Below are positions 51,994 to 60,370 of a stretch of DNA of 64,000 bases, piece by piece. How positions within the stretch are numbered: position 1 is the stretch's first letter; every line of letters begins with the position of its first letter. The stretch comes from Ruminococcus sp. (GTDB lineage Bacteria > Bacillota > Clostridia > Oscillospirales > Ruminococcaceae): NCBI GenBank assembly GCA_015066665.1, contig SVNX01000002.1, positions 54,076-118,075 on the forward strand. The letters run 5' to 3'. The position numbers were made by a program, and so were the translations under genes. The notes under the pieces are model-generated. The model was not told the origin of the DNA, did not search any database, and saw nothing but the letters and a program-made list of their open reading frames with translations.

Positions 51994-52000
51994 TATTGTA

Positions 52001-52040
52001 ACTGCAAAGCCACCCGTCGTGAGATGGGCGGCAGTTTTTT
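52001..52040 (+). terminator. Terminator of the GH43-GH5 operon
   Basis: ACTGC/GCAGT with an inner GCC-CCC/GGG-GGC stem is followed by six T residues just after the GH5 stop. Confidence 0.8.
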
Positions 52041-52086
52041 GGGATTGCACCACTTTGATCATATTGATGCAACCAATGAACGTAAA

Positions 52087-52122
52087 ACCCCCATGATGAA
52101 GCAGAAAGCTCAGCATGGGGGT
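52087..52122. terminator. Hairpin between GH5 and rubrerythrin genes
   Basis: ACCCCCATG and CATGGGGGT form a 9-bp stem with an 18-base loop, flanked by AAAA and GTTTT, about 80 bases after the rubrerythrin stop. It may end the minus-strand perR-rubrerythrin transcript. Confidence 0.5.
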
Positions 52123-52203
52123 GTTTTCTATTCGGCTGCGGGATGATACTCCATTGGGAATATCAGCCGCAGTACGGGGTGTCTTTTTCTATGTCTTGGC
52201 AGA

Positions 52204-52755
52204 TTAACCGAAGTATCTCTTCAGCAGACCCTCGAAAGCCTTGCCGTGTCTTGCTTCGTCTCTTGCCATCTCATGAACAGTGTCATGAATTGCATCGAGG
52301 TTCAGCTCCTTGGCACGCTTTGCCAGATCCAGCTTGCCCTGTGTTGCACCGTGCTCAGCAGCCACTCTTGCTTCCAGATTCTCCTTTGTGGAAGCAGAAA
52401 CAACCTCGCCCAGCAGCTCTGCAAACTTCGCAGCATGCTCAGCCTCTTCATAAGCAGCCTTCTCCCAGTACAGGCCGATCTCAGGATAGCCCTCACGGTG
52501 TGCCACTCTTGCCATTGCCAGATACATACCAACCTCGGTGCACTCGCCCTCGAAGTTCGCTCTCAGACCTGCGAGAATCTCCTCATCCGTCACTGCCTTT
52601 GCAACGCCTACCTCATGCTCACATGCGAATACCAGAGCCTCGTCATCATTCTTCTCAATGAACTTGGAACCCGGTACCTTGCACTGAGGACATGCCTCAG
52701 GTGCAGAATCACCCTCGTGAACATAACCGCATACAGGACATACATACTTTTTCAT
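52204..52755 (-). CDS. Reverse rubrerythrin
   Basis: This 183-aa peroxide-reducing protein has its rubredoxin domain first (CPVCGY at residues 6-11 and CPQC at 22-25), then a diiron four-helix bundle with Glu/His ligands in [35 protein letters not shown] and DEARHGKAF. This reversed order is typical of anaerobic Firmicutes, where the protein reduces hydrogen peroxide under oxygen stress. It is 34 bases downstream of the Fur-family regulator, which probably controls it. Confidence 0.94.
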   Translation of the reverse strand: MKKYVCPVCGYVHEGDSAPEACPQCKVPGSKFIEKNDDEALVFACEHEVGVAKAVTDEEILAGLRANFEGECTEVGMYLAMARVAHREGYPEIGLYWEKAAYEEAEHAAKFAELLGEVVSASTKENLEARVAAEHGATQGKLDLAKRAKELNLDAIHDTVHEMARDEARHGKAFEGLLKRYFG

Positions 52756-52789
52756 AATAATTTTCTCCTTTTAATTGATATTTGCTGCA

Positions 52790-53173
52790 TTAGATTTCAG
52801 CCGCCGCAGCTGCAGCTTTCCGGCATTCTGTACAGATTCCGTACAAGGCCAGCTCGTAGGAATCGATCTGCACACCCGCCATGCCGTTCATGACGTCAAG
52901 CAGATCCCCCATCCACACATCCTCCAGTCCGCCGCACTGGCGGCAGAGCATGTGCTCGTGGAACTTCACGTTCCGGTCATACCGGTCGGGGGCACCGGCA
53001 ATCGGGATGCGGCGGATCTCACCGGACTGCTCCATCAATCCCAGATTCCGGTACACCGTCCCCATCGCAATGCAGGGCATCTGCGCCTTTGCGAGCATGT
53101 AAATCTGCTCGGCTGTCATATGACCAGGGGTCTCCCGTATGATCTCTGTGATCAGACGTCTCTGTTCGGTCAT
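52790..53173 (-). CDS. perR: Fur-family regulator, PerR-like
   Basis: This 127-aa protein has a winged helix (MTAEQIYMLAKAQMPCIAMGTVYRNL) and a dimerisation domain with the metal motif KFHEHMLCRQCGG and a second CTEC pair near the C-terminus (structural zinc). The D residue in DRYDRN and the H residues suit PerR, and the rubrerythrin next to it supports peroxide sensing over iron uptake control. ATG 53173 has GGAGG 8 bases upstream. A PerR-box-like palindrome lies between it and its promoter, indicating autoregulation. Confidence 0.88.
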   Translation of the reverse strand: MTEQRRLITEIIRETPGHMTAEQIYMLAKAQMPCIAMGTVYRNLGLMEQSGEIRRIPIAGAPDRYDRNVKFHEHMLCRQCGGLEDVWMGDLLDVMNGMAGVQIDSYELALYGICTECRKAAAAAAEI

Positions 53174-53192
53174 TTCCGTCACCTCCGTTAGG

Positions 53193-53211
53193 ATTAAGAA
53201 TCATTCCTAAT
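53193..53211. promoter_or_regulatory. PerR-box-like operator
   Basis: ATTAAGAAT-C-ATTCCTAAT is a 9-1-9 inverted repeat with one mismatch, the spacing of Fur/PerR boxes. It lies between the -10 of the perR promoter and the start codon. Confidence 0.65.
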
Positions 53212-53225
53212 CCTGTTGTGATTTC

Positions 53226-53254
53226 ATTATATCATATCTTCTCACCTTTGTCAA
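53226..53254 (-). promoter_or_regulatory. Sigma-A promoter of perR-rubrerythrin
   Basis: TTGACA and TATAAT are separated by 17 bases on the minus strand, with TGA before the -10. Confidence 0.85.
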
Positions 53255-53575
53255 CCCCTTTTTCAAAAATATTTTTCGATTCGCTCAACCTCCATTTTCG
53301 TCTTGCAACCCGTATAAAATCAGATTTTATTCATTTGATGTTCATAAACTCATCTTTCAAAACGGGCAACGCCGCTCATTTCCATTTTATAGATTTAGAT
53401 GAAATCCACAAATCAATCTCCTAATCGATGACTTAACCGTCAAAACAAAATTTAATTTAAGTAACCAGTTCACTGTTCTCTTAGTTAAAATTCTATGTTA
53501 TAGTGCCTGTTTAAGCAAAAATGTCACAAAAAATTATTGTTTGATACATTAACTAATTCAATTTTTGTGCTAAAC

Positions 53576-53604
53576 TTACAAAAAAACGTATCTTCTTTGT
53601 ATAA
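53576..53604 (+). promoter_or_regulatory. Upstream candidate promoter of the pectate lyase gene
   Basis: TTACAA and TATAAT are separated by 17 bases. It lies 36 bases upstream of the stronger candidate. Confidence 0.45.
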
Positions 53605-53611
53605 TATACCA

Positions 53612-53640
53612 CTTGTAATTTTTTACCTGTTGTGCTATAA
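53612..53640 (+). promoter_or_regulatory. Promoter of the pectate lyase gene
   Basis: TTGTAA and TATAAT are separated by 17 bases with TGC before the -10, about 35 bases ahead of the start codon. Confidence 0.7.
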
Positions 53641-53675
53641 TTGTAATCACAAAATATATTAAAGGAGTTTTCACG

Positions 53676-56600
53676 ATGAACACGAAAACGATTAAGAAAT
53701 GGCTTGCTTCTGTTCTGGCCATCACAACAGCTGCAAGCATGCTTCCTGTTCACGCTGTGTACGAGCCCACAGCTACAGGAAGCTTAGGGGGAATTATGAC
53801 TCAGGTCGGCACACTTTCCAAGGCAAGCACTGCCAGCGTATCCATTACCGCAAGTGCAGGCTATCAGGAGGGTGCCTATGTACAGTGGTCCGCAGTGACC
53901 GGTGCTTCCGGTTATAATGTATACTGCGACGGTGTACAGCTCGACACAATGCTCGTAAGACAGTACGCTTCCTATTTCAGAGCGGATGCAGTCGGCATCA
54001 CAGCCGGCAGCCACACCATCAAGGTTGTGCCGATCATCGGCGGCAGCGCAGACACATCCAAGGCTGCTGAAGTAAAGGTGACCGCAGAAGCACACGACCG
54101 CTCCGGTTATGCCTTCAAGAACGGCAAGGCAATGGGTGCGTACAATGCAGACGGTACACTCAAGTCCAACGCCATTGTTGTATATGTTACAAACGACAAC
54201 AAGAACACCGTAACTGCTGACATCGATCCCGACGGCAAGGGCGTCCAGACCCTCACCGGCATTCAGAACATCATCACGGGATACAAGAAGGGCAAGGAAA
54301 CACGCCCTATGGCCATTCGTTTCATCGGTAATATCACAGATCCCTCCACACTGACAAAGGGCGATCTGCTTCTGGATACCGTCACAGCCGGCATGACCAT
54401 CGAGGGCATCGGCAATGACGCAACCTTCAACGGCTTCGGTCTGGTCGTGAAGAACAGCTCCAATGTTGAAGTCAGAAATCTCGGCTTCATGAACTGCAAC
54501 AGCGACGAGGGCGACAACTGCGGTCTCCAGCAGGGCAACACCTACTGCTGGGTACACAACTGCGATTTCTTCTACGGCGATGCCGGTTCCGACGCTGACC
54601 AGGTCAAGGGTGACGGCGCACTGGATACCAAGAAGTCCCAGTATATCACACACTCCTACAACCATTTCTGGGACAGCGGAAAGTGCAACCTTCAGGGTGC
54701 CAACTCCAGCGATACATCTAATTATATTACATACCACCACAACTGGTATGACCATTCCGACTCCCGTCATCCTCGTGTAAGAGTGGCAACTGTTCACGTT
54801 TACAACAACTACTATGACGGCAACGCCAAGTATGGTATCGGTTCCACAACGGATTCTGATGTTTTCGTTGAGAACAACTACTTCAGAAACTGTGCAAAGC
54901 CCATGATCATCTCCACACAGGGCTCTGATACAGAGGAAACACTGTCCGGCGAGACCGGCGGCATGATCAAGGCTTACGGCAATATTGTAGAAGGTGCAGC
55001 CTCCTACAAGCCCTACAGCACAAACAGCTCCGATTTCGACTGCTATGATGCTTCCTCCAGAACCGAGCAGGTTCCGTCCTCTGTGACTGCTGCAAACGGC
55101 GGTGCAAAGTACAGCAACTTCGATACTGCAAGTGACATGTACAGCTACACTGTTGACGCAGCAGCTGATGTTCCGGCAATCGTGGAAGCTAAGGCCGGCC
55201 GTGTTGACGGCGGTGACTTCAAGTGGAATTTCGACGATGCCACTGAGGATAAGAATTCCAATGTGATCACTGCACTGAAGTCCGCACTGGTATCCTACAA
55301 CGATTCCATCGTAGCCATCGGCAGCGGCTTCACTGACAGCACAACCACACCCGATCCCACACAGCCCGCAGAGACCACTGCTCCGCAGCAGACAACTGCA
55401 CCCCAGCAGACAACTGCACCCCAGCAGACTACTGCTCCTGTGACAGCCGGTGACTATGTTCACAACTTCACAGAGAACGATATGGCCAGCACCTTCTATA
55501 CCATCTCCGGCAATACATCTACTTCCAAGGGCACTGTAAACTACGGCGGTCTGACACTGACACGCTGCCTGAAGATGGAGACCGCAACCAGCATCACATT
55601 TGCCGGCAGCGGTACCCTGACTCTGGTATTCGCAGAAGCTTCCAAGAATGTGAATGTGGACGGCACAAAGTACACCACAGATGCAAACGGCATTGTGACT
55701 GTTAATCTGAGCGCCGGCAACCACACCATCACAAAGGCAGACAGCATCAACCTGTTCTACATGGTATTCTCCGGAGAGGGCAGCACACCGAGCACCACTG
55801 CACCTCAGGAGACCACAGCTCCCAACCAGACCACTACACAGACCACACCCACTCCCTCCTCTCCCGAGGACAGCATTACCGGCGATCTGAAGCTTGTAAG
55901 CGTGGGCGGCTGGAATGAAATCGCATACATGGTTATCTCCGGTGTAACAGACAGCGGCGTAACTGCTGTAAAGTACAGCGGCCCCACAAGCGGCGCTCTG
56001 ACCGGTCAGGACTTTGAGTATCTGGTAAGAGATGTTGACAACGGCGTTCGTGTAGACATCCCCGGCCTGCAGGCAGGTACCTACACTGTAACCATGGAAA
56101 CCGCAGCAGGTACTGTTACCAAGGGCGGCATCGTGGTTGGTGCACAGGATCGTTCCGGTTATGCACATTACAACTACACCTCCGGTGTCGGCGCTTACAA
56201 CGACAACGGTACGCTGAAGGACAATGCCATCGTTCTGTATGTTACCGATGCCAATAAGGAAACCGTCAGCGTAACTTCCAAGGACGGCACAAAGGTAACC
56301 GGTATCGGCAACATTCTCAACTCCGTTGGTATGGATACCGGCAACGGTACCACATCCACCGGCGGCAAGACCAACACCAACCAGGGCATCATCCAGAAGC
56401 TCGCACAGGACGGCACGCCTCTCGTTGTCAGAATCATCGGCGATGTCACTGCTCCCTCCGGCCTGACTGCTTTCTCCTCTGTTGACTACGGCGGCAACGC
56501 CAAGGATAACGGCTTCATGGCAAGAATGAAGTCCGGTAAGGATATCACCATCGAAGGTATGGGTACGGATGCAACCGTAAACGGCTGGGGCTTCCACTTC

Positions 56601-57683
56601 ATGTGCGAATCCGCTGCTCCGGAATTCGGTAAGAGCTTCGAAGTCAGAAACATCCACTTCCGCAATGTTCCCGAGGACTGCATCGGTATGGAAGGTGTAC
56701 AGTCCGGCGATGCACTCACAGCTTCCGTAGAGAGATGCTGGATCCACAACTGCGAATTCTATGTACCCCACATTGCAAATCCTGCTGAATCCGACAAGGC
56801 TGAGGGCGACGGCGCATGCGACTTCAAGCGCGGCCAGTACTTCACAAACAGCTACTGCTACTATGAAGGCTACCACAAGACCAACCTCGTCGGCGCTTCC
56901 GATGACAACCTCCAGTATCACCTCACATATCACCACAACTACTGGAAGAACTGCGAATCCAGAGGCCCGCTGGCTCGTCAGGCTGACATTCATATGTACA
57001 ATAACATCTTCGAAGGCCAGACAAGCTACTGCATGAACCCCAGAGCGGATGCTTACATTTTCTCCGAGTACAATGTATTCGAGAACAGCAAGAATCCCAT
57101 GCAGATCAAGCAGGGTGCCATCAAGAGCTTCAATGACGTATTCACAAACTGCAAGGGCGATATGGACGGTACCATCGTAACCGATAAGAACGCCGTTGTT
57201 TCCTCCAACTGCAAGTACGCAAGCTTCGAGCTGGATTCCAGCCTCTGCTACATTCCTTCCGGCGACTACATCCTCGAGACCAATACTTCCCTGCTGAAGT
57301 CCCAGTTTGAGGACGTGGGCGGCTGTATGGATGAGGACAGCTACACCGGCGGCGATGTTGAAATCACTCCCACAGAGACCACAACTGCGTCTGCAACCAG
57401 CGACAGCGAAACCACAGCAGCTACCACCACTACAACTACCACAACCGTAACTCCCAGCGAGGGCGACGGCAAGGCAACCAAGTATGGTGACGTAAACTGC
57501 GACGGTTCAGTATCCATCGTAGACGTTGTAATGCTCAACAAGCGTCTGATGGGTGTTGAGTCCCTCTCTGCAGAGGGCGAGGCCAATGCCGACGTGACAC
57601 TCGACGGCAAGGTAGAACCCGCTGACTCTCTGGCCATCCTCAAGTATCTGGTAGATCTCTTCGATCTGCCCGAGATCGGCTAA
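53676..57683 (+). CDS. Secreted double-PL1 pectate lyase with type I dockerin
   Basis: This 1335-aa extracellular enzyme has a signal peptide (about residues 1-27), a short N-terminal beta module, and a first PL1-type beta-helix (about 145-520; MTIEGIGNDATFNG, VEVRNLGF, YITYHHNWYDHSDSRHPRVR). A linker with repeated QQTTAP follows, then a beta module (about 590-690) of the kind found beside pectate lyases, possibly CBM77-like. A Thr/Pro linker, an FN3-like region, and a second divergent PL1 domain (about 830-1210; ITIEGMGTDATVNG, LTYHHNYWKNCESRGPLAR) come next. It ends with a Thr-rich linker and a dockerin (GDVNCDGSVSIVDVVMLNKRL and DGKVEPADSLAILKYL). Both catalytic domains keep the HHNxxx-S-R core. 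Confidence 0.92.
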   Translation: MNTKTIKKWLASVLAITTAASMLPVHAVYEPTATGSLGGIMTQVGTLSKASTASVSITASAGYQEGAYVQWSAVTGASGYNVYCDGVQLDTMLVRQYASYFRADAVGITAGSHTIKVVPIIGGSADTSKAAEVKVTAEAHDRSGYAFKNGKAMGAYNADGTLKSNAIVVYVTNDNKNTVTADIDPDGKGVQTLTGIQNIITGYKKGKETRPMAIRFIGNITDPSTLTKGDLLLDTVTAGMTIEGIGNDATFNGFGLVVKNSSNVEVRNLGFMNCNSDEGDNCGLQQGNTYCWVHNCDFFYGDAGSDADQVKGDGALDTKKSQYITHSYNHFWDSGKCNLQGANSSDTSNYITYHHNWYDHSDSRHPRVRVATVHVYNNYYDGNAKYGIGSTTDSDVFVENNYFRNCAKPMIISTQGSDTEETLSGETGGMIKAYGNIVEGAASYKPYSTNSSDFDCYDASSRTEQVPSSVTAANGGAKYSNFDTASDMYSYTVDAAADVPAIVEAKAGRVDGGDFKWNFDDATEDKNSNVITALKSALVSYNDSIVAIGSGFTDSTTTPDPTQPAETTAPQQTTAPQQTTAPQQTTAPVTAGDYVHNFTENDMASTFYTISGNTSTSKGTVNYGGLTLTRCLKMETATSITFAGSGTLTLVFAEASKNVNVDGTKYTTDANGIVTVNLSAGNHTITKADSINLFYMVFSGEGSTPSTTAPQETTAPNQTTTQTTPTPSSPEDSITGDLKLVSVGGWNEIAYMVISGVTDSGVTAVKYSGPTSGALTGQDFEYLVRDVDNGVRVDIPGLQAGTYTVTMETAAGTVTKGGIVVGAQDRSGYAHYNYTSGVGAYNDNGTLKDNAIVLYVTDANKETVSVTSKDGTKVTGIGNILNSVGMDTGNGTTSTGGKTNTNQGIIQKLAQDGTPLVVRIIGDVTAPSGLTAFSSVDYGGNAKDNGFMARMKSGKDITIEGMGTDATVNGWGFHFMCESAAPEFGKSFEVRNIHFRNVPEDCIGMEGVQSGDALTASVERCWIHNCEFYVPHIANPAESDKAEGDGACDFKRGQYFTNSYCYYEGYHKTNLVGASDDNLQYHLTYHHNYWKNCESRGPLARQADIHMYNNIFEGQTSYCMNPRADAYIFSEYNVFENSKNPMQIKQGAIKSFNDVFTNCKGDMDGTIVTDKNAVVSSNCKYASFELDSSLCYIPSGDYILETNTSLLKSQFEDVGGCMDEDSYTGGDVEITPTETTTASATSDSETTAATTTTTTTTVTPSEGDGKATKYGDVNCDGSVSIVDVVMLNKRLMGVESLSAEGEANADVTLDGKVEPADSLAILKYLVDLFDLPEIG
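55383..55436 (+). repeat. Three 18-bp tandem repeats in the pectate lyase linker
   Basis: Three near-identical 18-bp units encode the linker repeat QQTTAP. They are in-frame and coding, and probably vary in number between strains. Confidence 0.85.
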
Positions 57684-57707
57684 ATCCCAATTCATTGTGG
57701 TTTAGAT

Positions 57708-57758
57708 AAAAAATACATATCCCCGCAGCACCCTCTACGCTGCGGGGATATGTTTTTT
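57708..57758. terminator. Bidirectional terminator after the pectate lyase
   Basis: A perfect 15-bp stem (ACATATCCCCGCAGC and complement) with a 9-base loop is flanked by A and T runs, serving both convergent genes. Confidence 0.92.
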
Positions 57759-59439
57759 ATTTTGCAGGCAGGAACAATGCGCCGTCCGGAACGGGGCATT
57801 CGGGTTCTTTTGCATCGCTGCTGTAGCGATAGGACGGGATTGGGGAGGATTGTTCCGCATTGAAGACAAAACCCTCTTCTGCGCCGTCAAACACATAGAT
57901 CCTGGGCGGATCATCGCTCGTGGTCAGGATAATCCCCCCATTCCGGAATGCATAGGTGCCCATCGGGAGATAACTCGAAAAATAGGAGTATGTGAAGCGG
58001 AAGGTGCCGTCCTGAAACAGCACCAGCTCCGGCGGGAACTGCTCCGGTGAGCGATCATAGCAATAGGTCATGTTCCGTCCCTTCACATTCGCAGCTTCAT
58101 TTTCAAAATAAGCCCGTGCCATGCGGTCGCATTCTTCGCACTGTTTCTGCACATACCGCTGGGAATCGGTTCCCTTACCCCAGAGATGGATCGGGTATTT
58201 CTCCCGTATGGACGGCGCATATCTTGAACCGTCCTCAGCCTCCCAGTATTCGAGGATCCGCCAGGCACCATCCTCTTTCTTCACAGTAATGGCCGTCGGG
58301 ATGTGACTGCCGCTTTCCAGCACAAGATCGCCGTCATAGCTGTATTCACGATAACACACCCACATGTAGAGTGTGCGGTGACTGCCCCTCTGCTTCGTCC
58401 CAAGCAGCTCCCATGACACAGCAGCATAATGCTCCGATGCACGCCCGTTCTGATGATGCGAGGCAATGCAGCTGTCAATATAGGTTTTCAGCCCGTCATC
58501 CGGCTCCCATCTTGTACCAAAAAAGCATACAACCGCCGTCAGACCCGCCAGTGCTGCTGCCAGAATCACCCAGAATGCCGGCTTTTTGTAATGGAGCACA
58601 TGACGTACACGGTGCTCCACAGCCTCCTCACCAAATGCCACCGGACAGGGCGAGGGACGCCCGTGGCCCGTGCTGCACGAGATCAGTGCATGGGCATAGG
58701 GCTTCTTGTGCGATGCGCCCATCTCACGGATGACCATCTCATCGCAGGCATGCTCCGCATCCCGACAGAACAGAATGAAGCCGATCCAGACGAGCGGATT
58801 AAACCAGTGCAGCGTCAGTACCAGATAGCCGAGGGGCTTCTGCCAATGATCATGCCGCCGCAGATGGGCACGTTCATGGGCAATCACATATTGTGCCGTC
58901 TCCTCAGGAAGATCGGCGGGCAGATAGATGCGGGGACGGAAAAGCCCGAACAAAAAGGGCGATGGAATCCTGTCACAAACGCGGATGCCCTCCCCCATCG
59001 GAAGGGATGTGCGCACTTTTCTGCGCAGATTCAGCCAGCTCACCGCAGCCGTGAGGAGCATCACAAGCATCCCGCAAAGCCAGATGACGCTGCCGGCAAA
59101 GACGAGCACCTGCATCGGATTGACGCTGTCCCCCGCCTCCGGGGAAAGCTGCGCTGACAGCAGCGGATTCACTGCATCGTCCAGCGCTGCAATCCCAGTA
59201 TCCACCGCAGGCGATGCCGCATACAGCATTCCCTGCGGCACAGGTTCCGCAGAAGGTGCAAATCCGATCGGCACAGGCAGCACAAACGGACAGACAAGCC
59301 GCAGTGCCGTCAGCGTCCACAATGTCCCCCGCAGCCAGTCCGGTGCCTTTTTCACAAGGGGCTGCAGCAAAAGCACCGCAAGCAGCAGCCAGCTCCCCGT
59401 CAGGCTCCGGTTCAGCACATGCAGAAACAGTTCTTCCAT
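57757..59439 (-). CDS. BlaR1/MecR1-like M56 metallopeptidase with a non-penicillin sensor tail
   Basis: This 560-aa membrane protein has about four helices and an M56 zinc-peptidase domain: HERAH at residues 188-192 with the downstream acidic ligand in HACDEMVI. The segment FLFGLFRPRIYLP precedes it, as in BlaR1. A helix near residue 290 (FWVILAAALAGLTAVVCFF) leads to a 260-residue extracellular tail that does not show the SxxK/SxN/KTG motifs of a penicillin sensor. It probably cleaves the BlaI-like repressor upstream in response to another envelope signal. ATG 59439 follows GGAGGGG. Confidence 0.88.
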   Translation of the reverse strand: MEELFLHVLNRSLTGSWLLLAVLLLQPLVKKAPDWLRGTLWTLTALRLVCPFVLPVPIGFAPSAEPVPQGMLYAASPAVDTGIAALDDAVNPLLSAQLSPEAGDSVNPMQVLVFAGSVIWLCGMLVMLLTAAVSWLNLRRKVRTSLPMGEGIRVCDRIPSPFLFGLFRPRIYLPADLPEETAQYVIAHERAHLRRHDHWQKPLGYLVLTLHWFNPLVWIGFILFCRDAEHACDEMVIREMGASHKKPYAHALISCSTGHGRPSPCPVAFGEEAVEHRVRHVLHYKKPAFWVILAAALAGLTAVVCFFGTRWEPDDGLKTYIDSCIASHHQNGRASEHYAAVSWELLGTKQRGSHRTLYMWVCYREYSYDGDLVLESGSHIPTAITVKKEDGAWRILEYWEAEDGSRYAPSIREKYPIHLWGKGTDSQRYVQKQCEECDRMARAYFENEAANVKGRNMTYCYDRSPEQFPPELVLFQDGTFRFTYSYFSSYLPMGTYAFRNGGIILTTSDDPPRIYVFDGAEEGFVFNAEQSSPIPSYRYSSDAKEPECPVPDGALFLPAK

Positions 59440-59441
59440 GT

Positions 59442-59804
59442 TCACCCCTCCTCATAGGCATCGACCATACGCCGCAGGCTCTCGATCTCCTCCGCAGTAA
59501 GGCGTTTTCTCGATGTGAAGGCCGCCAGAAACGCCGGCAGCGACCCGCCGAAGGTCTCCTCCACAAACTGCTCGCTCCGGCAGGCGTAAAACGCCTCCTT
59601 CGAGACGAGTACAGTCACCGTGCCCCCTTCGTTCCGGAACAGCCCCTTGCCGCACAGCCTCTTCAGCACTGTGTAGGTTGTGCTCTTCTTCCAGCCGAGC
59701 TCCGCTTCGCATCGTCTGACCAGTGCCGTGGATGACACCGGTGCACTCTCCCAGACCATCTCCGCAAAACGTGTCTCTGCCGCACCCATCTGGTATTCGT
59801 TCAT
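59442..59804 (-). CDS. BlaI/MecI-family repressor
   Basis: This 120-aa winged-helix repressor has the family pattern (AETRFAEMVWES, WKKSTTYTVLKRLCGKGL with the recognition helix, and a C-terminal dimerisation helix set LPAFLAAFTSRKRLTAEEIESL). It would bind the two palindromes in its own promoter and be cleaved by the M56 partner encoded 2 bases downstream. No beta-lactamase gene is next to it, so the regulon is elsewhere. Confidence 0.92.
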   Translation of the reverse strand: MNEYQMGAAETRFAEMVWESAPVSSTALVRRCEAELGWKKSTTYTVLKRLCGKGLFRNEGGTVTVLVSKEAFYACRSEQFVEETFGGSLPAFLAAFTSRKRLTAEEIESLRRMVDAYEEG

Positions 59805-59821
59805 ACAATGACCTCCTTCAG

Positions 59822-59836
59822 TCTACATGTTGTAGT
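59822..59836. promoter_or_regulatory. BlaI-type operator 2
   Basis: TCTACATGTTGTAGT contains the TACA/TGTA dyad of BlaI/MecI operators. It lies between the -10 and the ribosome site. Confidence 0.7.
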
Positions 59837-59844
59837 CCAATTCT

Positions 59845-59873
59845 ATTCTACACCATGTAGACCATTTTGTCAA
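59845..59873 (-). promoter_or_regulatory. Promoter of the BlaI-BlaR1-like operon
   Basis: TTGACA and TAGAAT are separated by 17 bases on the minus strand. Operator 1 overlaps the -10 and spacer. Confidence 0.8.
59847..59861. promoter_or_regulatory. BlaI-type operator 1
   Basis: TCTACACCATGTAGA is a perfect TCTACA/TGTAGA dyad with a 3-base centre, 25 bases centre to centre from operator 2, placed to block RNA polymerase. Confidence 0.75.
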
Positions 59874-59884
59874 GGGGGATCTTC

Positions 59885-59915
59885 AAAAAAATACCCCCTT
59901 CACAACGGAAGGGGG
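59885..59915 (-). terminator. Terminator of the DUF3793-flavodoxin operon
   Basis: CCCCCTTC/GAAGGGGG with a 6-base loop is followed on the minus strand by TA and a run of six to seven T residues. Confidence 0.88.
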
Positions 59916-59949
59916 CCAAGAGGAAAATCATGGAAATCAGAAACAAAAA

Positions 59950-60357
59950 TCAGGCTGAAGCGAGTGCCTTGCCGAGTGCCGCACACTGTGCAAGTCCGTC
60001 GGCATCGGGCATTTCATTGATGATCAGGCCGTCTGCGATGAGATCTGCACCATCCGCCTTCACACGGTCCGTCCAGTCACGCATCCATGCACCGTCACCC
60101 CAGCCGTAGGAACCGAAGAGTGCCACCCGCTTGCCGGAAAGTGCACCTTCGCATGCGGCAAAGAACGGCTCAAACTCGCCCTCCTCAAGCACTTCATCGC
60201 CCATGGCCGAACAGCCGAAGGCAATGGCATCGTAGTCTGTCACACTGCCGGAGAATTCCGACACCTGGAACAGCTCTGCACCCGCTGCCTCAGCAATGGC
60301 CTTTGCCATTGCTTCCGTGTTGCCGGTGCCGCTCCAATAGATGACTGCTGTTTTCAT
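59950..60357 (-). CDS. Flavodoxin
   Basis: This 135-aa short-chain flavodoxin has the FMN phosphate loop SGTGNTEAMA (residues 9-18), the 50s loop around FGCSAMGDEVLEE and the 90s loop around FGSYGWGDGAWMR. It can replace ferredoxin as an electron carrier when iron is scarce. It is 13 bases downstream of the DUF3793 gene, a common pairing in anaerobic Firmicutes, and shares its promoter and palindrome. Confidence 0.94.
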   Translation of the reverse strand: MKTAVIYWSGTGNTEAMAKAIAEAAGAELFQVSEFSGSVTDYDAIAFGCSAMGDEVLEEGEFEPFFAACEGALSGKRVALFGSYGWGDGAWMRDWTDRVKADGADLIADGLIINEMPDADGLAQCAALGKALASA

Positions 60358-60370
60358 AAATCTACCTCCA

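Larger units (their letters stand above)
53255..53675. other. AT-rich intergenic island upstream of the pectate lyase
   Basis: This 420-base stretch is strikingly AT-rich compared with its GC-rich surroundings. It contains no credible gene. It holds two candidate plus-strand promoters near its right end and may carry further regulator sites for the pectate lyase gene. Confidence 0.7.

Noticed and set aside
55383..55436. Short tandem repeats as a possible CRISPR array
   Set aside because: The 18-bp units are adjacent with no spacers and encode an in-frame Gln/Thr/Pro linker.
53784..56993. A 1069-codon open frame on the minus strand opposite the pectate lyase
   Set aside because: The translation is a Cys/Val/Ala-rich mirror of the lyase codons with no recognisable domain. 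Long antisense frames are expected from the codon bias.
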